A stretch of 64,000 bases of DNA, taken from the NCBI GenBank assembly GCA_932294295.1, contig OW028580.1:11747374-11811373 (forward strand), written 5' to 3'. Source of the DNA: Alitta virens (taxonomy: Eukaryota; Annelida; Polychaeta; Phyllodocida; Nereididae). The stretch's first letter is position 1; each line of letters begins with the position of its first letter. The notes under the pieces are model-generated. The model was not told the origin of the DNA and made no database searches. It saw nothing but the letters and a program-made list of their open reading frames with translations. The translations under genes were made by a program, and so were the position numbers. This document shows positions 35,492-47,100 of this stretch, in pieces.

Positions 35492-38469
35492 TTATGCAGT
35501 TTTCTTTTGTGTGGGATTCTTGTTCTTGACTTTGGTTCTTTCTTCATATTTTCTTGCATTGCGTAGCTGCATTTCCAAGAACATTCTGTGTGTATTCACT
35601 CGGTCCAGACGTGCCTTCAGTTCTGCTGCATCGGGCAGGCTGTATGCATGATCCTGCTAATGAATTATCAATTATGAAATTCTGTTGCATAAACTTACTA
35701 AGTTGAACTATTGCCATTAACGTAGGTATTTATTCAGCAACCACTGAATCATGAAATTCATGACATCAATGCATGGTCTCTATTCAAGAAAACACTTTCA
35801 ACAAATTGATTAAGATTCAAAGCACTGCCAGAGAATAATAATAGAAAAACTATTGGTTTACCAGCAAAACAGCAGCAAATGATATACTAGGTGATGCACC
35901 CGATGATATCATGGAAGGTATCGAGGAAGGCCATGGGGTGGGTTCTCCAGAAGACTGGCGTGGCGAGCCAGCAGGAGAACCCCATGAAGAACCTGTGTCA
36001 GACTCAGATTCATGATCAGCCACACTCTCCTGATGTGCATTTCCATTCTTGAAATAAATCAACATCACAGTGCAAATGGGCTATACCTAAAGAATGCTTC
36101 ACTTACATGAGAACCTTACCATTCCAATTGCTCAAGAATATCCCAATAACTCGTGGACCTGCATATTTATGCCAATAACCAGTGATCACATTTCAGCTCA
36201 AATTAGATTTATTTAGGAATGTAACAAGATGGGAAAAAAATTGAATGTATTTAATAGTAGCCGCTGTTTCTACCATATGTAAAAATATTTTTACTTTCTA
36301 AATAACATGGCTCCGATTATTTCAAAGGAATATGCAATGAAAATGTCATCACAAATGCCAGTAATGATAACGCATTTGTCCTGGTCTTGGTGGCTCATAC
36401 AATATCATATGAAGGAAAAGCCTAACTGTAAAACAATTTATAACATCCAATTACCTGCACAGGGACAGTAACTTCTTCAACAGATAATGCTGGTAAAGCT
36501 GCTGGCAATTCTGGTGACATTAGCTCTTCTGGATCAATTTCTTCAACATTTTCGAGGATTCTCTTGGTATTCTTTATCTAGTTTACACATCATAAAAATG
36601 AGTATCAACAAATAGCCAGCGACAACAATAACAGGCAGTTTCTGGACATAATAGATAAGTAGAACCAACACAATAGAGAATTGTGTATAATCACTATTGA
36701 AACAGTGAATCTTAAGGTTGGGAAAGTGGCCAATCATATCAGAAATGCAATTTTTACTAGATAACACAAAACATGAATACCTTTACAAAAGCTGGAAATT
36801 CTGCATCCGAGTGCCTTTTAGACGATGTTGGTAAATTTTCTGATTTAGATTCCTGCAGTCGTTTTGCAACTGGTTCTGATTTGACTTCTTCTGGACGTTG
36901 TTGAGCGTCTTCACTTGAGTCCGATTTTTTCGCGTTAGGTTTCTTATTTGATTTCTTAGTATCAGACTTCTTTGGGTCGAATTCTTTCAAGTCAGATTCT
37001 TTTTTTGCCTGTAAAAGATATAAATGTACAGTTGCAGAAACATAGCCGTAGCTGCCTATAAGGCCTTGAGGCCCAGGCCTCCTTGAAAATTTTCCCATCT
37101 CTAAAACCTTAACCTCTAATATTCTGATGTGGATTTTCCGTTTAGTGAGGAATACTTTTTAAAAAGTTTAAATTGACCTTTCTTTTGCACTTTATGCATG
37201 ATCTGCACTTCATAAATTCCTATGTCTAATCCAAAGCCCATGTTTGTATTCAAGTTTAAGATCAATTGGCCAAAATTGCTGATGTTTTGTCAAACAAGAG
37301 GAAAATATAGAACAATGGAGATTCTCGTAAAGATATATATTTCAAGTGTAATAATTTGAAACTTGCAGTTACTTTGCATTACACCAGTAATAAGCCTGAT
37401 TTGAAGGATGAGAATATCTTTGGTAGCTTCTGTGGACTCCTAAGTTAAACTAAGCCAAAGAGCAACAGTGGTCTATTTACTATCGCTATAATTGTATAAC
37501 ATTTCATGTGATTGTCATTGAATACCTCATACATCATTTCATCATTATCTTCTGGGTAATTTCACATGGGGTATCACTAAAGTTGCATAATAATTATGAT
37601 TCCACAATTTTGTAACAGGCTATGTAGGCCAAGTGGCAATTGTTTCGGTTCATCGCACACACTATATAAACGCTCAAGAAATAATATTTTTCCAAATTTT
37701 TTAAAAAATAACTGATATATGTCAGTGTGGCTATCACAAGGCACCACTAGGCCATATAGAGTGTAAAATTTCATTAGGGTAAGTGCATTAGTGTTAGAGT
37801 TCAGCTCTAGAAACCAAAGTGTAACGCCCCCTCCCCCCTCCTGCCTGTTGGATGAACACTTAACAATGATGCCTGTGTGCTATGTGGGATTCTCTGAGGG
37901 TTTAGCTGCAGTGCAACCTATGTTTAATACACTTGTATGAATAATTTTTTCTGCAACTGTAAAAGATATACACTTGTACAGTCAAACAAACTTTATGCAC
38001 ACAAACAAAATTGGAACAAATCAAAGCTTCACTCCATTTCATAGCACTCAGAATACTATTTCTTAACAGAGAAGAAACAAAACTCAGCACTTATCAGTAA
38101 ACTTAAACGATTTTGACAAAAACTAAAGGTAGAAGTATCACACAGAACTAATAGATTTGGGAACTAAACTCCAGAGACTGTCTGAAGTTTAATGTTTGAG
38201 CCTATGAAATATGTTGTAAAATAATGATGTTGCTATATATGACGTCATCAAATCAAGTTCTCACCTGGACGTATGGAGGAAATTGAAATATCGAAGGCAC
38301 TGTGTTTTCTCTGAGCCTTACAGTTTGTCCAGTTCGGTCAAAATCAGTTTTCGCAAAGTGATCCGAGCACAAGACATCTCTGTTGCCAGGCATCCATAGT
38401 GAGCCATCATCATTTGCCCTTTTCACCGCCAACGCCCATTTTCTCCTGAGCTTTGGATTCTTCGGAAAG
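35492..38469 (-). CDS. THAP domain-containing protein, 5 exons seen (5' incomplete)
   Basis: Exons in coding order: 38469-38265, 37008-36781, 36577-36455, 36047-35862 and 35653-35492. All join in phase 0 after the first and give about 300 residues. The first holds most of a THAP zinc-dependent DNA-binding domain: [18 protein letters not shown] (third zinc Cys and the His of C2CH), and TVPSIF, equivalent to the AVPTIF end block. The first two zinc Cys (C-x4-C) are absent and must lie in an unseen upstream exon; the acceptor TTTTTGGAACAG supports that. Exon 2 is Lys/Ser-rich ([20 protein letters not shown]), probably nuclear-localising. Exon 4 is Ser/Pro-rich. The last exon is a likely coiled coil ([20 protein letters not shown]). 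THAP domains also occur in transposases, but splicing and the lack of a transposase core favour a host gene. Confidence 0.78.
37720..37926 (+). repeat. Left member of an inverted repeat pair flanking the THAP exon
   Basis: This segment is the degenerate reverse complement of 38775-38998. Shared blocks include CACCACTAGGCCATATAGA, TTTCATTAGGGTAAGTGCAT, GATGCCTGTGTGC and CTGAGGGTTT. The two copies face each other about 0.85 kb apart with the THAP-encoding exon between them. Confidence 0.8.
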
Positions 38470-38774
38470 CTGTTCCAAAAACAGGACAAATCAGCTGACA
38501 TGAAAAATTTGTAATTTATGAACAAATCAAGAACTTATTTGAAATATGTATATTTATTGGGGTGGCAATATCAATAATCCTTGGAGCTTTGGGGTGGCGA
38601 GTAACTCAGTTTTGCAGGCAATGCAAATGCTGCAAATTTGGTACTACGTTATAAATGTTGCACACCATCGTTGGACCAACAATTAAAACACCAACATACT
38701 GGGTCAGTCCTCAATGGGAGCAAGGCGGCCGCGCTGGGCCCTGCACACAAATAGGCACTATTAGGCCAACAAAA

Positions 38775-38998
38775 TACTTGAGGACTAAAAAAACATAGGC
38801 TGCACTGCAGCAAAACCCTCAGCGAATCCCACAAAGCACACAGGCATCATTAAAACTGTTCAGTGTTCGTCAGACAAGCAGGAGGGTGGGTGTTTCATTT
38901 CCAGAGCTGAACTCTTAACACTTATGCACTTACCCTAATGAAATTTCCTACAGCATCAATCTATATGGCCTAGTGGTGCTATTTGATAGTCACACTGA
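38775..38998 (-). repeat. Right member of the inverted repeat pair
   Basis: Inverted copy of 37720-37926 with roughly 80% identity by eye. The phrase TAAGTGCAT...AGAGTTC(A/T)GCTC recurs in looser form several times at 40205-40740, so it belongs to a dispersed repeat family. Confidence 0.75.
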
Positions 38999-39370
38999 TA
39001 ACTTAGCTATGTTTCAATTAGAGTCCAAGATGTCCTATTTTTTTAACTCTTAAATTTCTTTATTTTTCATTATTTTGTGAAATATTACAGTGTTCCCGTG
39101 GGTTATTACAAAGTCTGATCAAGGCTTACTTTATTATTGTAAAAATTAAGGCCTGGATTAAGTCTTACTTTTGTCCACTAAGTCTTACATTGTCTTATTT
39201 TAATGAAAATGTACTTGGATATTCCCATTCACATTGTAATATTCAGACGATTTGTTAAATATAAATCATTAACTTTCTTTAAATACACAAGAACTGTGTT
39301 TATTTTATTGTTTAATAGCCAATATCCTGATTTTTTTTTTACGATGAAATTAAACCTATTGGTGTATATT

Positions 39371-39715
39371 ACAATATACTCGTTCTATGCTAGATTCGAT
39401 GTAAAGGACTTCAGGAATGAATGTGAGGATGTCTTGGGAGATATCAGAGGTGGGAATGATGATCGTGTTGTTATATCTTACGATGAGGTGGTGGCTTCGT
39501 TGAAACTTGTCAAGATTGGAAAAACCTGCGGTCCAGATAAAGTTAATTCTAAAGTATTGAAGCATGTGCCAATCAACTGTGTAAACCATTACAAGTATTA
39601 TTTCAAGCTTCACCATTGTTCACTTGACCAATGTGTAATACCTGCTCTGTGGAAGCTGTCACATATAATTACAGTCCCTAAGACTAAGTTCCCTAAAGTA
39701 AATAATGATCTTTGA
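39371..39715 (+). mobile_element. LINE reverse-transcriptase fragment, plus strand
   Basis: It encodes FYARFDVKDFRNECEDVLGD, GKTCGPDKVNSKVLKHVPIN and [20 protein letters not shown], the same fingers region as the minus-strand LINE copies at 14937-14640 and 49587-49345. It stops within the reverse transcriptase at a conserved VNNDL(x)P position. Confidence 0.85.
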
Positions 39716-39889
39716 CCTGTAGCATTTAAATTATATATACATATCATTCTGCAAACTAATTAATTATGAAATTGCTAATTATAAGCAAAAACTGTTGACT
39801 GGGTTGATTATGCAATACTATGATCAAATATTTAATAATTGTATGCACATGAATTCTACAACATATATCGCGGTCATTGCTAAGTATGG

Positions 39890-40745
39890 GATGCTTCTAA
39901 GGAATACAAAGGAAGCAACACAATTTTTAGCAGTTTTTCAAGATTTTCCATTATTATGAAAAAAAGAAGAAGGATGAAACAAATGTCAAAATGAAGCTTA
40001 AAAGTGAAAGTACTATAATCTAGATATATCACTGGCAAAATGTTACTGATGTAAGGATCATATATATAGTCATTGATATGAGAGTTTGAAAGAGTACCAA
40101 ATTTTCATATTTTCCTAATTATATAAAATTATCTGTCATTAATGGTCACAAAGCCCTAAAAAGGTATCTCTACACTATTTTAGACATATTCTTACAAAGT
40201 TTTGTATGCATGTAGGTGCAGTTGTGTGTGAGCTCTGGAAACGAAAAAAAAATGGTTTACTCTTTTGCTAAATATTATAAAACCATACTGAGATATGTCA
40301 ATGTACTATCAAAATGAACAACGAAGCGACATAGAGTAATACCATATAAAAATGTTGTTGGGTTAAGTGCATTAATGCTCGAGTTCTGCTCCAGAAACAC
40401 AATTCAACACCATTTTTAGCATTTTTCCGATTTTCCAATATTATATAAACGGCATGAAAATAATGTCAAAATCAAGTTGAAAATATACTATAACATAGAT
40501 GTTATTGACAAAATTTCATCCATGTATGTTAAATAATGTCTTTGGTATGAAGGGTTGAAAAAGTAAGAATTTTCCCCATTTTTTTTAATTTTCTAGTATT
40601 TTTTGCCATGAGACCCCCAAAAGGCATCACTACACTATTTTAGTGTAGGTGCAGTAGTGTCAGAGTTCTGCTACGGAAACGAAAAAATTATAGCCATATG
40701 TCAATGTAAGTGCATTTGTGTTAAGAGTTCTGCTCTGGACATGAA
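39890..40745. repeat. Degenerate tandem repeat, ~480-bp period
   Basis: Two long units (about 39905-40240 and 40395-40700) share ordered blocks: TTTTTAGCA, AAATGTCAAAAT or AATGTCAAAATC, ACTATAA...TAGAT, CACTACACTATTTTAG, GTAGGTGCAGT and GAGTTCTGCT or GAGCTCTGG...AAACG. The terminal motif recurs again near 40365 and 40697. It lies between the THAP and GATD3 genes. Confidence 0.6.
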
Positions 40746-40930
40746 ACAAAAATTAATGTGTATTTTTGCAATGTGGCCATGTGTGCATGTTATCTGTAAC
40801 AGTTGCACCCTGAATGCATTATTGTGCATCTAATGACACAGGGACCATTATCTTACGAGTGGAAAGTTAGTTTGCGTTTCATTCCACCAGTTCTTCTGTT
40901 CTTGCAGTTGTACGCTGAACAATGGCACGG

Positions 40931-40968
40931 CATTTTTGTTGCCCTGTTTACTTGCTAGTGCCCCAGAC
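40931..40968. repeat. 38-bp sequence shared with 34749-34786
   Basis: CATTTTTGTTGCCCTGTTT and the next 19 bases recur at 34749-34786 with one mismatch. The copy here ends four bases before the upstream ATG at 40972 in the GATD3 leader. It is either a dispersed repeat or a copied promoter-proximal fragment. Confidence 0.85.
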
Positions 40969-40971
40969 AAT

Positions 40972-41133
40972 ATGGCGGCGATTGTATTTAACGATTTTCT
41001 CAATAGAGGGCGTGTTAAAGACTTAAAGCGCCGGCTCTCGAATATTGTTGGATTACGTTGGCGAATTGATAGTCTGAGCGGCCTGAAAGAATCCAATAAT
41101 GCTGCTTCAAGGAGCAACAAAAATGCTGTCTAG
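40972..41133 (+). CDS. Upstream ORF overlapping the GATD3 start
   Basis: An ATG at 40972 opens a 53-codon frame (MAAIVFNDFLNRGRVKDLKR onward, basic) that ends at the TAG at 41131-41133, eleven bases past the GATD3 ATG at 41123 and in another frame. The start sits in AATATGGCGGC, close to the YY1-type element AAGATGGCGGC found at many promoter starts. If the transcript begins upstream of 40972, this frame would compete with GATD3 initiation. It may equally be untranscribed promoter. Confidence 0.4.
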   Translation: MAAIVFNDFLNRGRVKDLKRRLSNIVGLRWRIDSLSGLKESNNAASRSNKNAV

Positions 41134-44100
41134 ATCTGCAATTCTCTCTCGATCACTTCTGACAGCAAACGCCTTCCATACCGCATCTCCTTACCAAGCA
41201 AGAGTAGCAGTGGTAAGACATGACAAGTCATATTTTAGTGGCGGCTCCAGGACTCTGGATTTGGGGGAGGGCTGCATGGTTCAACTTTGTGAAATGGGGT
41301 AGGAATTTACTGAGCAAGCACCGTAGGCGCGACTGTTATAGGGGGTCATGCCCCCCCCCCCCCTTCCCCGGGAAACTTTAAAAAAACTGCATTTGAACTG
41401 CTGAAACTTTTTTTTTAAATTAATTCATGAGATCCTTTTACGTTATTGAGTTCAAGTTTAATTTTATTGACATATTGCAAACAAAAACAGCAATAACGTA
41501 CAGATTAAGACACACAAAACTAACAATATGCCAAAGGGACATGACGTCTTATTTATTTCCATATATAATTATGTGATCCACCTTAGTGTTTCTATAATAA
41601 ATGGCAAAAACAAGGACCAGAAACTAGATTCCTAATTAGGCCTATCACCTCTGTATAAAATAGATCTATATGTGTTCCAAGTACTGTTAAGAAAATCTTA
41701 TTTAAATCCTACTGTTATCCCATGTACACATGTTACTTGTGGCGCAATATATCTACCCTGAAAACTGACCCGGAAATTGAACACTGAACCCGGCAAAAAA
41801 TTACAATACATAATGTATTGTGCATAGAACTGCATGTGATCTTCGGGCCTTGCCTGTCACTGACCCGGAAATGCTTCCTCCAAAGTTGGCATGTCTGCAT
41901 AACAATGCATTTCGTGGTCTGATGGGCTATCGCAAGTATCTGTAAATTCAGTGAAAGGATCAACAGGTCTGAAAATAGTATTATTATGACTGTTATTAGT
42001 AGTGACGCCTTTTGGCATTCTTACATTAGAAGTCATGGAGTCATTGTTATATTTGTATTGGACGAGCGGTTGAGTTGCTTTGTACTGTTGTTTTGTGAAT
42101 TTATTTTTACAGTGCCATACAATAATACTCAGTAGTTAGGTAGTTATTTGAAGGATATGGACCCCCATATATTGTAACTAATGTATGTGTGTGTGCCATA
42201 AAAATTAGGTTCCTAATAATAATAATAACTAGAATTGATATTGCAGGCAATATCAGATATATAAATTCCCCCAATCCCTGGAGCTTCAGACTCCTGACCA
42301 TTTCTTGGATCATAATAAAGGTATGACCAATGGAAAGAGGTTATTTTTACCAACATTTTGACACCCAACTGCAAATCAATGAATCAATCATTATGACTAT
42401 ATTTATATGACTATATGCAAGTCATAAATAACTTGAACAACCCACGGGACCATTTGACCATACCCGCAGTGTTCATTTTATATACACAATGGCCAGTTCC
42501 AAAATATGATTTAAAGCAGTTTTCACTTGTTTTAGGTAAAATATGATTGTACTACACCTTTAGGCTATAAAACATTGTAAAGTCAATACATTTTCCTTTC
42601 AGACAATATCTTTTTCATTTCTGCCCCGTGCATAGGACTTGTCTACCATATGTATATACAGTCCTGTAAATTTTTTGGACCAATCCAAATAAAAGTTTTT
42701 GAGTAATGGCATTGTAAAGGTTTTTTATTCAATGTCCAACAGTAGCAAGTGGTTAAGTCCCTGAAAACCTTAGAAATGATTGTCCTAGCCTCACAAGCTA
42801 TACAGAAATAGAAAGACAATAAAATAAGATTTCAGAATATATTTTTTTGGTTTCTGCAACTTGCATAGGACCTGATTTCAAAATGCCTGAAAATTGCAAA
42901 TATCAGAAAAAAATAAAGGCTGTCTAAGCTTACTTGTGTACATACCCGTAATTCTTTTTTGGTCAGATCCAACAGATAATTTTTGATTGATTGAATTTTA
43001 AAGATTTTGGTCAATGAAATACATAAAAACCCTCATTTTTTTACCTTAGCATGCCAAGCTATACACCAGTGGAAAAACAATGGAATAAGCTGTCAGGACA
43101 TATTTTTTAGATTTTAGTATCTTCCATAGGAACCCGAGTACTATTGTCTTAAAATTGCACTTTTAGGACACTCTGTGACCTTAGAGCTTTAACCAAAACT
43201 TCTTAAAAAATTCACACGTTTGACACACTTATATACAGCAAATTTTCTAAACGGGAAGACCAATTGTATCATGCTATACCTTGTTTTTTCTTCATCTGAG
43301 CATGTTTCAGAATGCATAATGATCCAAAAAACATTGCCCTTTTATGCTATCATCCAGGTTAAGAAACCCATTCAACAATAACAGCTAAGTTGACCTTTGG
43401 GACTTAGCATGTGAGGCAACAGCCAATCAGGTCTTTGCCAAAAAAAGTTCATTAATTTGCAAGTTGAGGGTCTGAGAAAGAACAACTGTTTGATTCTCCA
43501 CAACCTTATTAAATTTATACAAGAATTAATACATAAGTCATAAATGCAAAACAAACTATACAACAATAATGAAATAAAATGTGTAAAAATCCTGAGAAAG
43601 GAAAAGTATAGAACAAGTCTTTGTGGTTCTGTACGACTTTATTGAAATTAGTATGCATCATTTGATATACACCAAGAGGTAATATGTAATTATAAGTATC
43701 TAATCATCATCTAAATATGAATAATGCACTTGTGCATACTACTGTCCTGGAATATTAATATGAAGAAATCATTTATTAATAATGATAAAAGCATATTATT
43801 ATTTATTATAATATAATAATAATATTTTATTGTCTTTATATATTTATAAATTATGGCATATTTTAATATTAATAAGCAAGCATATTTATACATTAAAGGT
43901 GCACTGTCTGTCAAATTTGCATATTAAAATAATGATATAAATCAATACTGCCTTCTTGTCTCATGATATTTTTCACCATTACATACCCACTTTAGCACAA
44001 CAATTTAGTTTTAATTTGCAATAAATAATATAAATATTAGTTTTTCATGCCATCAAAAACTCAATATGTAAACAACCCCAGTGATAACGTCACAATACTG

Positions 44101-47100
44101 AACAATGGTGATGATGTCATTTCCATTGTGTTTCCAATGTTTTGGTCTGGATTTTCTCTCAATGCATAATTTATTTTAAGTAATTAATGTCTTATAAAAT
44201 CATAAATTCTCACAAATTTAGTGTGCCTTGATTAATAAAGGTAATTTTCAACTGTTTGATAGCGTCTTAGAAAATTGCAAATTTGACAGACAGTGCAACT
44301 TTAAAGGCATTGTAAAAACAACAGAGAAAATCGATGTCAAAAATAATAAATTGGCATTCATTTAATATCAATTAGCAAGCATATGCCGTTTATGGGATTA
44401 TAGATCAGTAGGTTACACAATAGCAATTAACAAGTAGAAGCCGTTTTCTGTGATTCTGTAATTTAAATGTTTTTCTTTTATTCACAATTGTATCCAGCAT
44501 CCATCAGGTATCACATGCTTTATAAATTAGCAATTGCAACTCAATTAAATTGATATTTATTTTCCTGATAGTACATAATAGCAATAATGTAACACCATTC
44601 TGCACTTTTAAGATTCGTCGGGTTTAGTGCAGTATAGCGGACCCACATTTTTGCCCATATTTGGTGCCAATTAAAAATGAAATTTTATCAAATATTTAAA
44701 AATTTTGAAGTTCTAGCACAATTAAAATAAAATTTGGTATAGATGAGTGGGGGTTTGGGGGCAGGAGCCCCGAAGAAAAAGCAAAAATAAATGCTGTCTT
44801 TACCGTGAAACCGCTGTCATAACTACATTAGTTTGTGACGTCATACATAGATTTCAAGCCTTTTTATGTTATAGGCCTGGCAATGAGGCTCGTTAAATAT
44901 GGTCATAAATCTGGGTCTGCTATACTGCACTCTTTCTGATTTGAATCGGGTGACGAATGGACCCTTTTTGGCGGGGACGAATCGCGCAGTGACGAATGGA
45001 CCTGCTACCGTTTACAGCCACCAATTTTACATGGTGTTAACCTCAGAGCCGCTCTGCAATATATATGTTGGCTAAATAAAAAGAAAAAGAGCATACACGA
45101 ACAACACTAAGAAAACTTACTGTTCATCAGGCATGTCTTTATGGCAACATCTGATTGGCTGAACGGCTGTTAACTTTGAATTAATTGTATTTTGATCCCC
45201 TGCTTTGACCACTTTTATAGTTGTGTACACTGTACAAGTCATTATAAAGGAAAAGAATAATTTTTTGACGTAGTGTGGAAGTGGTCGTAGCACGGATGCA
45301 ATTTCAGATAATCTTTTCTTAGTGTACAATGTAATAATGATGTAATTTTATGAGCACAGATCAATCAGTGCGCCCATAAATAGGGTGAAATTGCAAAAGA
45401 CTCAGCTAGACCACAACATTAACAAATGATTAAGGCCAGCAACTTTGGTTAGGTACAACGTATCCGCATAAGCAGGGTTGACCAGCATATCTTTTCTGGA
45501 ATATTCCACCGGAATTTTCAGGAATTTCCCGGCATGGCAAAATCTGTCAAGGTGGCATAATCTGGCATTTTATCTCTTCTCACACAATTAAATGAAAAAA
45601 ATGCTAAGTATAACATTTTGTATTATTTTGCAAACAATAGGAGCAAAAACCATGCATAGACAACAATTAGCATTTGAAATTTAAGGACTTTCATCCAAAT
45701 GCCATCATTCATTGTGTGCAGTAAGCTCTAGTATATCTTTTTGTGTTTAATAAGCATCATAAATGATGCTTTACAAGTGACTTGAAGTGAAATTTTAAAA
45801 TGAGATTTGTGATCGGAAAAAGAGGAATCAGTGAAAACTTGGATAAATAGACTTTTTGTATCAAAAGGTGTAAAATATGTAGTTTCAGAAATTATATTGA
45901 AGCTACAACACTTTCATGACTATCGCGAAATTATAATTATTGTAATATATAAGAAGATTTACGTGATATAAAGGCAAAAGCGACCATGAACCATTAGATA
46001 ATGGTAGGTTAAATGTGTGGTCAGTACACATAATTAACTGTTGTCTGACACAGCATCATACTTCATGTACAAAAAGGCTCGATTATATAAAAAAAACTAA
46101 GTAGACTAGAAGGTGACATGAATATTCCAGACAATGCCAGAAAATTCCGGATACTTCCAGAAATTGCCACTGGCCCAGCAATATCTAGAAAATGTCGGCA
46201 TTTTCTCAACCCTGCGCATAAGGCCACAATGGGGCGCTGCAAAATAGATCCAGGCTGTGCCATGGCTCCTAAAAGAACAGAGACCCTGGCTGGCTCCTAA
46301 GAAAGTATATGAATATTGTTAATGGTTTAAATTATATTTCATAGGTTCTGTCTGGATGTGGCGTTTTCGATGGCAGAAAATTCCGGATACTTCCAGAAAT
46401 TGCCACTGGCCCAGCAATATCTAGAAAATGTCGGCATTTTCTCAACCCTGCACATAAGGCCACAATGGGGCGCTGCAAAATAGATCCAGGCTGTGCCATG
46501 GCTCCTAAAAGAACAGAGACCCTGGCTGGCTCCTAAGAAAGTATATGAATATTGTTAATGGTTTAAATTATATTTAATAGGTTCTGTCTGGATGTGGCGT
46601 TTTCGATGGCAGTGAGGTTCATGAGGCATCTGCGTAAGTACAGCTGTCTTACAAAAAATGCTTTAAAATACCAGATGCAGTTAATTTGAATTATTTTACA
46701 AGTAATTGGTCGTTATCCTGTGCTGTACATTTCAGCGTGCTTGTGCATCTTAGTCGCGGAAATGCTGAGGTGTCGATTTTTGCACCAAATATTCCACAGA
46801 TGCATGCGATTGACCACACAAAAGGGGTAGAGGAAAAGCACACTAGGTATACTGAATAATACTGCTAAGTTATTTTGGATTTAGAAAGTTGTGATTGTGA
46901 TAAACCTGAGGAGTGCAAGTTTGTGTGTTCCCAAACTGTTGGTGTTATGCTCAATATGCTGTAATTTTTAATAGACTGCATGACGATCTAATGGTCTATT
47001 CGTTATTCTCTATTTTCTGACAGAAATGTTCTTGTGGAATCTGCTCGTATTGCTCGAGGTAAAATAAGTGATTTGCAAGACCTGACAGCTAACGACTATG

